Assembly: GCA_002381125.1 (NCBI GenBank)
Contig: DFUT01000006.1
Span: 1-57,713, forward strand
DNA from: Bacteroidales bacterium UBA4179
GTDB lineage: Bacteria; Bacteroidota; Bacteroidia; Bacteroidales; Dysgonomonadaceae
Direction: 5' to 3'
Length of the DNA: 57,713 nt
Shown: positions 9,475-17,737 of the stretch, one piece after another
How positions within the stretch are numbered: position 1 is the first letter of the stretch
How the letters are laid out: each line of letters begins with the position of its first letter
Made by a program: the position numbers and the translations under genes
The notes under the pieces: generated by a model
Seen by the model: the letters and a program-made list of their open reading frames with translations, nothing else
Told to the model about the DNA's origin: nothing
The model's database searches: none

Positions 9475-10128
9475 ATGAAACGCCTTTCAATAATTTTTTT
9501 TCTGTTTGCGATCATTTTTGCAGTGTATGGTCAGCCCGACGCTGTTGTTTTGTCTCATTACCTTTTTCCTGAATTTCAAGAAGGTAAGGTATTGATGAAG
9601 GATGGAACCGAAGTGAAAACGCGATTGAATTACAATGCACTTACGGAGGAAGTGATTTTTGATGACCACGGTAATATATTGGCCATAGGAAAAAACGTTA
9701 TTCCTCAAATAGATACTGTTTTTATAGGGGATAAAAAATATCTTTATAAGGACAGTAAATTTTTAGAAGTCCTCCATGATTCTTCCTATAAATTTTTTGT
9801 ACAACATAAATGTAGAGTTATCCCTCCCGGAAAACCGGCAGCTTATGGTGGAACTTCGGAAATATCGGCTATCGATAGTTATTCTTCACTGATTTCCGAT
9901 GGAAGAGTTTATGATCTCAAACTTCCCGATGATTTCAAGGTAAAACCTTATATGGTGTATTGGATAGAAAAGGAGGGGAAATTTAAAAGTTTCCTCTCGC
10001 TAGGACAATTAAAATCGTTTTATAAGAAAAAGAAAAAACTGTATGAAGAGTACGTGAAAAATCATAAAGTAGAATTTGAAGATCCGAAAAGTATAGCCGA
10101 TTTGGTGAACTATATGGAAACGCATTAA
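9475..10128 (+). CDS. Exported protein of unknown function
   Basis: I do not recognise this 217-residue protein. The ATG at 9475 is preferred over the in-frame one at 9394 because it begins a signal peptide (MKRLSIIFFLFAIIFAVYG followed by QPD). The mature part is mixed beta/alpha, rich in Lys, Tyr and Asp, with a central stretch like FDDHGNILAIG and a charged C-terminus (KKKKKLYEEY). It is probably periplasmic. A fucosidase gene starts 27 bases after its stop on the same strand, so the two may share a transcript; a link in function is only suggested by that. Confidence 0.7.
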   Translation: MKRLSIIFFLFAIIFAVYGQPDAVVLSHYLFPEFQEGKVLMKDGTEVKTRLNYNALTEEVIFDDHGNILAIGKNVIPQIDTVFIGDKKYLYKDSKFLEVLHDSSYKFFVQHKCRVIPPGKPAAYGGTSEISAIDSYSSLISDGRVYDLKLPDDFKVKPYMVYWIEKEGKFKSFLSLGQLKSFYKKKKKLYEEYVKNHKVEFEDPKSIADLVNYMETH

Positions 10129-10155
10129 TGATCTAATTTTTAAATAATATTTTCG

Positions 10156-11463
10156 ATGAAACACTTTATTCGTTCTGTTTTTATTTTATTGCTTATCGCA
10201 CCAAGCATGTTGGCGCAACCCGGATATGTTCCAACAAAAGAGAATCTGCAATATCGGGAAGAATTTCAGGATATGAAATTCGGCGTATTCATTCACTGGG
10301 GTATTTATAGTATGATGGCCAATGGCGAGTGGATTATGAATAACAGGAATATCAACTATAAAGAATACGCCAAACTTGCCGAAGGTTTTTATCCTTCGAA
10401 ATTCGATGCCGGCAAATGGGTGTCGGATGTGAAAGCTGCGGGAGCCAAATATATCTGCATTACTTCTCGCCATCATGATGGATTTTCGATGTTTGCAACC
10501 AAGCAATCACCATTTAATATTGTGGATGCCACACCTTTTAAACGGGATATTCTTAAAGAGCTTGCCGATGAATGCCATAAACAAGGCATCAAACTGCATT
10601 TTTATTATTCGTTGCTCGATTGGTCGCGTACCGATTATTATCCTTTGGGACGAACCGGACGCGGGGTAGGACGTACCGAGCACGGGCATTGGGATACCTA
10701 TCATCAATTCATGATCAACCAGTTAACGGAATTGCTGACCAACTACGGAGAGATAGGTGCAATTTGGTTTGACGGACTATGGGATCATGACCAGAATCCG
10801 GATTTTGACTGGCGGTTGTCTGAAATTTATGCCCATATTCACAAACTTCAACCCGGTTGTCTGATTATCAATAATCATCATCTAGCGCCCATTGAAGGAG
10901 AAGATGCTCAAACTTTCGAAAAAGACCTGCCCGGTCACAATACTACCGGTTTTGCCGACGAACAAACTGTTGGAGCTCTCCCCCTCGAAACCTGCGAGAC
11001 CATGAACAATTCCTGGGGGTATAACATTACCGATTTAAATTACAAGTCGGAAAAAGAATTGATTCATTATTTGGTTAAAACGGCCGGATACAATGCAAAT
11101 TTACTATTAAACGTAGGTCCACGACCGAATGGCGAATTCCCGGAGATTGCCGTTGAACGCTACAAAGCTATGGGAAAATGGCTAGAACAATATGGCGAAA
11201 CCATTTATGGTACGCGTGGCGGAATAGTGACTCCTCGTCACTGGGGTGTTACTACTCAAAAAGGCAACACTCTATACGTGCATATATTGAATCTTGAAGA
11301 CAATGCTTTATATTTGCCGTTAAACGGAAGAAAGGTAAAATCGGCGAAAGTATTCATCGATAAAAAACCGGTGAAATTTACCACTGTATCCGATGGGGTT
11401 TTGCTGTCTTTCGATAAGGTTCCCAATGATGTGGATTTTGTAGTGGAAGTGGAGTTCAAATAA
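10156..11463 (+). CDS. Alpha-L-fucosidase, GH29
   Basis: Secreted retaining fucosidase that frees terminal L-fucose from host or plant glycans. The signal peptide ends at about residue 20 (SMLA, then QP). The GH29 catalytic barrel covers residues 30-345 with FGVFIHWGIYS at 42-52, SRHHDGF at 104-110 and the nucleophile Asp206 in IWFDG. The final 80 residues form the usual small beta-sandwich. Length of 435 residues is normal. No fucose catabolism genes lie nearby, so it appears to be an isolated glycosidase or paired with the unknown exported protein upstream. Confidence 0.93.
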   Translation: MKHFIRSVFILLLIAPSMLAQPGYVPTKENLQYREEFQDMKFGVFIHWGIYSMMANGEWIMNNRNINYKEYAKLAEGFYPSKFDAGKWVSDVKAAGAKYICITSRHHDGFSMFATKQSPFNIVDATPFKRDILKELADECHKQGIKLHFYYSLLDWSRTDYYPLGRTGRGVGRTEHGHWDTYHQFMINQLTELLTNYGEIGAIWFDGLWDHDQNPDFDWRLSEIYAHIHKLQPGCLIINNHHLAPIEGEDAQTFEKDLPGHNTTGFADEQTVGALPLETCETMNNSWGYNITDLNYKSEKELIHYLVKTAGYNANLLLNVGPRPNGEFPEIAVERYKAMGKWLEQYGETIYGTRGGIVTPRHWGVTTQKGNTLYVHILNLEDNALYLPLNGRKVKSAKVFIDKKPVKFTTVSDGVLLSFDKVPNDVDFVVEVEFK

Positions 11464-11470
11464 AATAAAT

Positions 11471-11518
11471 AAAACCTCACTGCATGTATTTTGTATTTAT
11501 TTTTGCAAGTGAGGTTTT
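11471..11518. terminator. Bidirectional hairpin terminator
   Basis: Arms AAAACCTCACTGCA (11471-11484) and TGCAAGTGAGGTTTT (11504-11518) pair with one bulged base; T-rich tails lie on both sides. It sits between the convergent fucosidase and DUF4834 genes and overlaps the stop codon of the latter. Confidence 0.75.
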
Positions 11519-11759
11519 ATTCTTCTTTAATTTCTTCAAATTCTACGTCTTCGATAGTGCTTGATTCAAACTTTTTTTTCTGGTACGAAATGATTCGGTC
11601 TTCTTGCGATTGAATTTTATTTCGTTTTTGCTGTTGTTGTTGTTGACGATACGTTTTGTTTTCCGAAGCCCATCTTTTTCCTATCAAAAGATTAATTACG
11701 AATTTAATCAGAAAATAAAAAACAAAAAAGGTAAGAAAAAATCTCAGAATAACTCCCAT
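11517..11759 (-). CDS. DUF4834 small membrane protein
   Basis: An 80-residue protein with one hydrophobic segment at residues 4-27, then a Gln-rich basic stretch (residues 38-48) and an acidic end (EDVEFEEIKEE). This layout matches the short DUF4834 family found across Bacteroidetes; function unknown. Its stop lies in the shared terminator. It is followed upstream on the same strand by the DUF1015 gene, 105 bases away, so co-transcription is possible. Confidence 0.75.
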   Translation of the reverse strand: MGVILRFFLTFFVFYFLIKFVINLLIGKRWASENKTYRQQQQQQKRNKIQSQEDRIISYQKKKFESSTIEDVEFEEIKEE

Positions 11760-11864
11760 TTTTTTATTTCAGATATAATTTTGCGATATGTAAAGATACA
11801 ATAAGCCGTTAATTAAAGAAAGTGATTTCGATAATTTAACGGTATTGTTGAGATAGGGAGTCTT

Positions 11865-13106
11865 TCAATCCAATTTATGAATCACCAACCCCGAACGCAG
11901 TTTGGGCTCAAACCATGTGGTTTTTGGAGGCATAATTTTCCCGCTATCGGCAATTTCCATCAATTGTTTCATGGAAACCGGATACAGCGCGATCGCCAAT
12001 GCCATTTCACCATTGTCTACGCGTTTTTTTAGTTCGTTCAGACCGCGAATGCCGCCGACAAATTCGATGCGTTTATCGGAGCGCAAGTCTTTAATTCCCA
12101 ATATTTCATCGAGTATGTATTTCGAGGTGATCGATACATCCAATTGATCCACCGGATCTTCGTCATGCAAGATGTGCGGCTTTGCCGTAAGGCTATACGA
12201 CTTTCCGTCCAAATAAATAGAAAAATTGTGTAAATGTTTTGGTTTTTCAATTTCGGAGCCGGTGGGTTCAATATCGAAATTCGCTTCCAGTTGTTTTAGA
12301 AACTCTTCCGGCGTCAAACCATTTAGGTCTTTTACAAGGCGATTGTAATCGATAATGTTGAGTTGACCGGCCGGAAAACACACTGCCATAAAATAGTTGT
12401 ATTCTTCATCGCCTCTATGATACGGGTTGTTTTTCGCTTTTTCGGCTCCTACCAAAGCGGCTGCGGCAGAGCGATGATGACCGTCGGCAATGTACATGTA
12501 TGGTATGGATGCAAAAATGCGGGTGATGGTTTCGATATCTTTCTTGTCGCGAATCAACCAAAAATGGTGTCTGATTCCGTCTTCCGAAACAAAATCATAT
12601 TCAGGCTCTTCCAAGGAAATGCGTTTTATGATAGTTTCCAATTCCGGATTGTCCGGATAGGCAAAAAATACCGGTTCCATATTGGCGTTGGTTATTCTCA
12701 CATGTTTCATCCGGTCTTCTTCTTTGTCGCGGCGTGTCAGTTCGTGTTTTTTTATTTTTCCTGTAAAATAATCTTCTACGGAAGCAGCTACTACCAGTCC
12801 ATACTGGGTTTTCCCGTTCATTGTTTGAGCGTACACATAATACATTTCTTCCGGGTCTTGTACCAACCATCCATTCTCCTGAAATTTGCGAAAATTTTCG
12901 GCGGCTTTTTCATATACCCGTGGATCATGTTCGTCTGTTCCTTGCGGAAAGTCAATTTCGGGTTTAGTGATGCGATATAGCGATTTTTCGTTTCCTTCCG
13001 CTTCCCGACGGGCTTCTTCGGAGTTAAGTACATCGTAGGGTTTGGACGCCACTTTATCTACCAATGATTTTGGAGGGCGTAATCCTTTAAAAGGTTTTAC
13101 TTTCAT
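11865..13106 (-). CDS. DUF1015 family protein
   Basis: A 413-residue cytosolic protein of the DUF1015 family. The conserved blocks are visible: FKGLRPP at 6-12, KPYDVL at 22-27, HELTRRDKEEDR at 121-132 and ADGHHRSAAA at 207-216. In many Bacteroidetes the family member is encoded with serC and serA; neither is present here, so the usual context is lost or lies elsewhere. Biochemical role is not established. A plus-strand frame of 205 codons lies fully inside it and is an antisense shadow. Confidence 0.88.
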   Translation of the reverse strand: MKVKPFKGLRPPKSLVDKVASKPYDVLNSEEARREAEGNEKSLYRITKPEIDFPQGTDEHDPRVYEKAAENFRKFQENGWLVQDPEEMYYVYAQTMNGKTQYGLVVAASVEDYFTGKIKKHELTRRDKEEDRMKHVRITNANMEPVFFAYPDNPELETIIKRISLEEPEYDFVSEDGIRHHFWLIRDKKDIETITRIFASIPYMYIADGHHRSAAAALVGAEKAKNNPYHRGDEEYNYFMAVCFPAGQLNIIDYNRLVKDLNGLTPEEFLKQLEANFDIEPTGSEIEKPKHLHNFSIYLDGKSYSLTAKPHILHDEDPVDQLDVSITSKYILDEILGIKDLRSDKRIEFVGGIRGLNELKKRVDNGEMALAIALYPVSMKQLMEIADSGKIMPPKTTWFEPKLRSGLVIHKLD

Positions 13107-13200
13107 TTTTATAAGTTTGCTTCACGATTATATTTTGGCGCAAAGTTACTATTTTTGTTTTATATAAAGATAGAGTAAGTAGGTTTTGAAAAAAAGTTGC

Positions 13201-13208
13201 TACATTTG
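13201..13208 (+). promoter_or_regulatory. Putative promoter -7 element (TACATTTG)
   Basis: TACATTTG fits TAnnTTTG and lies 28 bases before the DMP19-family ATG at 13236. A TTTG occurs 12 bases upstream (13185-13188), shorter than the usual 19-21 spacing. Confidence 0.4.
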
Positions 13209-13235
13209 TAAAAAAATGATGAAAATTCATTCAAT

Positions 13236-13736
13236 ATGGTACAACTTTCCAAAGATAAATTAGTTACTGCTTATACACAGGGAATTGAAGAATTTCTGAA
13301 ATTACTAACCGATACTTATCTCGATTTTGTCGATAATGATCTCAGTGCAGAAAATATGGATAAACTCACCGGTTATCAGCATGCTTTACTGGCCTATCGT
13401 TATTTCCGTGAGGAAGTGAATCAGGGAGGTTTTGTACAATTGATTCAAAACGGTTATGGCGGATATATCTTCAATAATCCCACTGCAAAAGCTTTAAAGT
13501 TGTTTGGAGCCTCTGAAACCGCTAAGATTATTTATAAAGCAGCAGAAATTTATCGGGCCCGTCGAGAGGAGTTGGAACGCGAAACCACCGAGGAAGAATT
13601 TATGGCGATGTATGTTGATTTTGAAGAATTTGATGATTTGGAAGAGAAGTATTTCTTGATCGAAGAAGAAGAAACGTCACGTATAGTTCAATTTGTGAAG
13701 GAACATATAGAAGATTTCGTTGACTCAATTATTTAA
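13236..13736 (+). CDS. DMP19 family protein
   Basis: A 166-residue acidic protein with the DMP19 pattern: a helical start, then YRYFREEVNQGGFVQLIQNGYGG at 55-77 and a long acidic helix near the end. Family members were named after a DNA-mimic protein of Neisseria, but most bacterial relatives are uncharacterised, so I assign only the family. The strongly acidic C-terminal 40 residues (many Glu) agree with a mimic or binding role, but that is inference. It precedes the DhaL gene by 72 bases on the same strand. Confidence 0.75.
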   Translation: MVQLSKDKLVTAYTQGIEEFLKLLTDTYLDFVDNDLSAENMDKLTGYQHALLAYRYFREEVNQGGFVQLIQNGYGGYIFNNPTAKALKLFGASETAKIIYKAAEIYRARREELERETTEEEFMAMYVDFEEFDDLEEKYFLIEEEETSRIVQFVKEHIEDFVDSII

Positions 13737-13808
13737 AATTACCCGGAACAATGCATGGCACTGTTTTTGAGTGCATATTAACCCATATTTAATTCACTTA
13801 TTCTAATC

Positions 13809-13869
13809 ATGGCTACCGAAATAAACGTAAATGAGATTAATGAACGGATAGAAAATATTCACAGGTATT
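13809..13869 (+). other. Likely true N-terminus of the DhaL protein, out of frame
   Basis: An ATG at 13809 opens MATEINVNEINERIEN, then the frame must shift by one base to join IFTGILNKHKEYLNGLN of the main DhaL frame. DhaL-type proteins normally have about 30 residues before the LNVFPVPDGDTG motif, and this segment supplies exactly that. The shift must lie between 13852 and about 13870; the run of A at 13852-13855 is the likeliest place. Confidence 0.6.
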
Positions 13870-15627
13870 TTGAACAAACACAAGGAATATTTAAACGGTC
13901 TAAATGTTTTTCCCGTTCCCGACGGTGATACCGGTTTAAACATGGTGCTAACCATTCAAGGTGCAATGGCCAGCATGAAAAACTTTGAAAATCAGTCCAT
14001 GTCGCCCGGTGAATACCTGAAAAATTTTGCAGAACAAATGCTTTTGCATAGCAGAGGGTGTTCGGGTGTCATTTTGTCTTTGTTTATGCAGGGTTTTGCG
14101 GAAACGGTTGCGAACGACGATTTTTCAAAAGAAAACGTTTATAAAGCCCTTGAAAACGGTTGTCGCAATGCTTATGAAGGAACGGAAAATCCACGTGAGG
14201 GTACCATGCTCACCTTGATGCGGGCTTTAAAAGAGAAATATGGCGAGTTGATGGAACAAGAGGATGATCCTATTGTCATTATCGGCAAAACGATTCCATA
14301 TTTGAAGGAAGTATTGGACAAAACTCCAGAAATGCTTCCCGTGCTCAAACAAGCCGGCGTTATCGATTCCGGTGGTGCCGGTTTTGTTGTTTTTATTCAA
14401 GGCGTATGTCGTGAATTTCAGCATAATGGTTTTGGGGCTAACGGTTTGCCGGTTCCTATTTTACTGAAAATAGGGGAAACAACCCGAAAATATATCGCAA
14501 AGGGATTATCCAAATTTAGAAATACGCCTTTTGCTCATCTTGTTTCCAGTATCGATTTTTCGAGAATCCAGAACAATCGGTTGCGCGAGATTTTGCAAAA
14601 TGTGAGAAAAGCAACCACAAATTTATCTGTCAATAACCATGTTAACAACAAAAAGAAGCTTCAGGAAAAATTAATTGATGAACTCGAAGAAATAAACAAT
14701 CTTTGGAATCCGGACATTAAGCAAAAATACTGTACGGAATTTGTTTTGGAATCCGATAAAGTTATTTCCAGAGAACAACTACGAGAAATGCTTGCTCCTT
14801 TTGGAGACAGCCTCATTGTTCTTCAGGCAGGCAATAAATTCAAAGTACATATTCATACCAACAAACCGGATGATATTTTTGATAAAGTCAAACAGTACGG
14901 CGAATTGGTTTTTACAAAGGTTGACGATATGAAAAAGCAGCATCGGAACTTTATCAGCGACGATGTTATCGACTACCGGCGTGATAAAAGCATATATTGC
15001 ATTGTATCGGGAAAAGGTTTTGCCGAAATACTTCAAAAATTGGGTGCCGACGATATATTGTGTTATGGAAAGAACAAACCGTCCGTAGATCAATTGGTTA
15101 AAGGGCTCGATAATTTAAAAGCCAAAAACATTATTGCGGCTGCCGACGATAGCGATATCCTCATGGCATTGAAATATGCCGTTTCGCTTTGCAAATCGAA
15201 TGTTTTTATCGTTGAATCGGATAACCCCATTGATCTCATCGGTATGATGATGGGTATTTCTAAAGATTATGACATCATGACCATGTTCGAAGAAGCAATG
15301 AAAAGCATTCATACCATACCCTTCTGCGGCATTGCACGTGCTAACCGTCAAGTACTTGCCGATAGCGGGAAGCCTGTAAAGAAGAACGATTATTTTGCAG
15401 TGTACAAAAAGAAAATCATTCTTTCGAACCCAAATATAGAAGAGCTGGCCATCGAAGCCGTTAATCAATTGGTTAATGGCTACGGTCTGGTTACTTTGTA
15501 CAAGGGGTTGCCTTCACGTAAGAATAACGGTTTGGTCGATCGTCTTAAAGAGCAGTTTCCCGATATCGATTTTGAGGAATATTATGGCGGCCAGTACAAT
15601 TACAATTATTATATAACCTTTGAATAA
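13870..15627 (+). CDS. DhaL/DAK2 domain protein, FakA-like fatty acid kinase
   Basis: Counted from the in-frame TTG at 13870 (585 residues; the real start is probably further up, in another frame). Residues 1-180 are the ATP-binding DhaL domain: LNVFPVPDGDTG at 11-22 with the Mg-binding aspartates, SRGCSGVIL at 61-69, EGTMLT at 110-115 and DSGGAG at 166-171. The middle and C-terminal parts match the FakA organisation, ending in an NGLVDRLKEQFPDIDFEEYYGGQ block. In Firmicutes FakA phosphorylates a fatty acid held by FakB. The DegV-type gene starts 13 bases after the stop and plsY follows, which supports a fatty acid role. Substrate itself is inferred. Confidence 0.85.
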   Translation: MNKHKEYLNGLNVFPVPDGDTGLNMVLTIQGAMASMKNFENQSMSPGEYLKNFAEQMLLHSRGCSGVILSLFMQGFAETVANDDFSKENVYKALENGCRNAYEGTENPREGTMLTLMRALKEKYGELMEQEDDPIVIIGKTIPYLKEVLDKTPEMLPVLKQAGVIDSGGAGFVVFIQGVCREFQHNGFGANGLPVPILLKIGETTRKYIAKGLSKFRNTPFAHLVSSIDFSRIQNNRLREILQNVRKATTNLSVNNHVNNKKKLQEKLIDELEEINNLWNPDIKQKYCTEFVLESDKVISREQLREMLAPFGDSLIVLQAGNKFKVHIHTNKPDDIFDKVKQYGELVFTKVDDMKKQHRNFISDDVIDYRRDKSIYCIVSGKGFAEILQKLGADDILCYGKNKPSVDQLVKGLDNLKAKNIIAAADDSDILMALKYAVSLCKSNVFIVESDNPIDLIGMMMGISKDYDIMTMFEEAMKSIHTIPFCGIARANRQVLADSGKPVKKNDYFAVYKKKIILSNPNIEELAIEAVNQLVNGYGLVTLYKGLPSRKNNGLVDRLKEQFPDIDFEEYYGGQYNYNYYITFE

Positions 15628-15640
15628 AAAACGAAAGCAT

Positions 15641-16525
15641 ATGAAAAAGAAAATTTTTATTATTGTAGGTGATAATTTAGGTCTTTCAAGGGATCAGATC
15701 GATTACGAAGATCTTGAGATTATCAAATTTCCGGTGCTGGTAGAAGAAAAAGAGTATCGCGAGAGTGATCAATACAGTGCCAATTGGCTAATATCCAAAT
15801 TCGAAAAAGAAAACGTTGTTGCAAAATCATCCACTTTGCCACAAAAAGATATTGCCGATGCGGTTGAAAGGAATTATCGAAATTACGACCTCATCATTCA
15901 TGTTGTGATGAGCAGCGGCTTATCGAGCGCTTCATGGAAAGTAGCCGAGAACGTACGCAAACAATACGAAGATGTCATACCCATAATCAATGTGGACAGC
16001 AGACAAGCCGTGAATGGTGTAGGTAATGTTCTCTTGGGTATCATCGATATCATTAAAAACAACGATGATTTGAGTATTGAAGAAATTGAGAAGCTATGTC
16101 AGCAAGTAGTTGAAAATACGTATAGTTATTATATTTTCCCTGATTTAGACTATCTATATAAAGGAGGCAGGATAGGGAGGGCTCAGTCGTTGATGGGCAG
16201 CTTACTGCATATAATTCCGATAATCGGCATGATGGGCGACGATCCGGAAGGCATTGTTTCTTCTTTGGGAAAGGGGAGAACTTTTAAGCAAGTGAATCGT
16301 CAGGTTATTGAGTTGATTAATGCAAAAATGAAAGAAAAATCGGTCTCGAAAATCAAACGAGCCATATCGTTGAGTGGATACGGCGAGAAAAACAAAGATG
16401 TTGCTCAAGAGTTGATGGAAAAAGTTAAAGCTCTCCCTTGCGACGATTTCGTTATGGGGAAACCCGGACTTGTGGATGCGGTTTATTGTGGTCCGGGAGC
16501 ATATGGTGTATCTATTCTTTTATAA
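15641..16525 (+). CDS. DegV family fatty-acid-binding protein (FakB-like)
   Basis: A 294-residue two-domain protein. The ATG at 15641 is preferred to an upstream TTG. DegV/FakB signatures are present: SSTLPQ at 63-68, SSGLSSASW at 91-99, NVDSRQAVNG at 117-126 and YLYKGGRIGRAQSLMGSLL at 171-189, which in FakB lines the lipid tunnel and headgroup site. It should bind a free fatty acid and present its carboxylate to the kinase. It lies 13 bases after the DhaL gene and 12 bases before plsY, so the three are almost surely one operon. Which fatty acid it prefers cannot be read from sequence. Confidence 0.88.
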   Translation: MKKKIFIIVGDNLGLSRDQIDYEDLEIIKFPVLVEEKEYRESDQYSANWLISKFEKENVVAKSSTLPQKDIADAVERNYRNYDLIIHVVMSSGLSSASWKVAENVRKQYEDVIPIINVDSRQAVNGVGNVLLGIIDIIKNNDDLSIEEIEKLCQQVVENTYSYYIFPDLDYLYKGGRIGRAQSLMGSLLHIIPIIGMMGDDPEGIVSSLGKGRTFKQVNRQVIELINAKMKEKSVSKIKRAISLSGYGEKNKDVAQELMEKVKALPCDDFVMGKPGLVDAVYCGPGAYGVSILL

Positions 16526-16537
16526 AAACAGAACGTG

Positions 16538-17146
16538 ATGAATTCGATTCTTTTATACTTATTTTGTCTTATTGTTGGCTATTTGATCGGGTCGATTTTA
16601 TTTGCCGATTTAATTACACGATACGTAAAAAACGTCAATATTCGCGAATTGGGTAATGGTAACCCCGGTGCTTACAACGTTTTCAGAAATGTGAGTAAAT
16701 TCTGGGGAGTGGTATCCGGGCTACTGGATGCAATGAAAGCATTGGGGCCTATGTTGATTGCCTCGCATTATTTCCGGCTTCCCGACATTGCTTTGGCGTG
16801 TTTGGCAATAGGAGCTATTTTGGGTCACGGTCTTCCCATTTATTACCGTTTTAAAGGGGGGCAGGCCGCTTCGGTGCTCATGGGAATGTATATTTTCTTT
16901 ATTCCCTATGAATTTTTTATTGCTCTTGCTATTACAGCAATCGTCGTGTTGGGTTTCATTCGAAAAGAATATGGCATATGGGGACCAACAGGAATTATTG
17001 CCCTATGTATGGTTTTGTGTCTCCTTTATCCACATCCCCATGAAGTTAGAGTGTTTGTATGGATAGGAGGACTTATTGTGCTGCTGTTCAATCTCGATAA
17101 AGTAAAGGAAAAAACCAAATCGATAACACCTACGACTGCCAAATAG
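16538..17146 (+). CDS. plsY: Glycerol-3-phosphate acyltransferase PlsY
   Basis: Inner-membrane enzyme that uses acyl phosphate to acylate the 1-position of glycerol-3-phosphate, the first step of phospholipid synthesis. The 202 residues form about five membrane helices. Motif 1 is GSILFADLI at 18-26, motif 2 GNGNPGAYNVFR at 39-50, motif 3 GHGLPIYYRFKGGQAAS at 96-112. Motif 3 usually reads GGKG/GGKA; here the lysine is Gln109. ATG 16538 is used rather than the GTG at 16535. It closes the DhaL-DegV-PlsY operon, whose products would make and use acyl phosphate. Confidence 0.93.
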   Translation: MNSILLYLFCLIVGYLIGSILFADLITRYVKNVNIRELGNGNPGAYNVFRNVSKFWGVVSGLLDAMKALGPMLIASHYFRLPDIALACLAIGAILGHGLPIYYRFKGGQAASVLMGMYIFFIPYEFFIALAITAIVVLGFIRKEYGIWGPTGIIALCMVLCLLYPHPHEVRVFVWIGGLIVLLFNLDKVKEKTKSITPTTAK

Positions 17147-17166
17147 ACATAGAGAAATATTTTGAT

Positions 17167-17174
17167 TACTTTTG
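17167..17174 (+). promoter_or_regulatory. Putative promoter -7 element (TACTTTTG)
   Basis: TACTTTTG fits TAnnTTTG and ends 21 bases before the DUF4199 ATG at 17196. No clear -33 box. Confidence 0.4.
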
Positions 17175-17195
17175 CATCATAAAAATATAAAACGC

Positions 17196-17735
17196 ATGTC
17201 TGAAAATAAGAGTCAGTTGATTAATTTTGCGATGAATAGTGGGTTGGTAGTCGGTGGTTTTTGGGTAATCAAATATTTTTTCGTGATAGCGGCAACCGGT
17301 TATCCTTTTTTGGGATACATCAATACGTTGTTGAGTATCGGGACCCCCTTGTTATTGTTCTTTTTTTTGGTTCGATACAAAAATTTTGTAATAGGCGAAG
17401 AGAAAATTGGTTTTTGGCACGGGATACAGTTTTCGGTGATGCTTTTTTTCTTTGCTTCGCTTTTGGAAGCAATTATCGTAATTGTACATATTGTATGGCT
17501 CGATCCGGCATATCTTTCAAGAACTTTTGAACAAACCCTTGCATTGGTAGAAAGTATGTCGGCCGATCAAAATATGATCAGTAAGCTGAAGCAACAGCCT
17601 ATTCCCACGCCTTTTTCCTACACGTTGGGAATGATCATGGGAAATCTGCTGATCGGTTTTTTCCTTTCGCTGTTTCTTGTTCCCCTTGCCAATCGTTTTA
17701 CGTTTAAAAACGATAATCGTCAGTTAGAGGAGTAG
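17196..17735 (+). CDS. DUF4199 membrane protein
   Basis: A 179-residue integral membrane protein with four hydrophobic segments, the order and spacing seen in the DUF4199 family of Bacteroidetes. Start at MSENKSQL is chosen because it leaves a short polar N-terminus before the first helix and follows a promoter-like element. The stop is only 2 bases before the glycosyltransferase start. In this phylum DUF4199 genes commonly sit directly before such a GT2 gene, so the two may act together at the membrane; that is inference. Confidence 0.8.
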   Translation: MSENKSQLINFAMNSGLVVGGFWVIKYFFVIAATGYPFLGYINTLLSIGTPLLLFFFLVRYKNFVIGEEKIGFWHGIQFSVMLFFFASLLEAIIVIVHIVWLDPAYLSRTFEQTLALVESMSADQNMISKLKQQPIPTPFSYTLGMIMGNLLIGFFLSLFLVPLANRFTFKNDNRQLEE

Positions 17736-17737
17736 TT

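Noticed and set aside
12363..12980. 205-codon plus-strand frame inside the DUF1015 gene
   Set aside because: It is antisense to a well-conserved family protein, has an unlikely amino acid mix and no promoter of its own.
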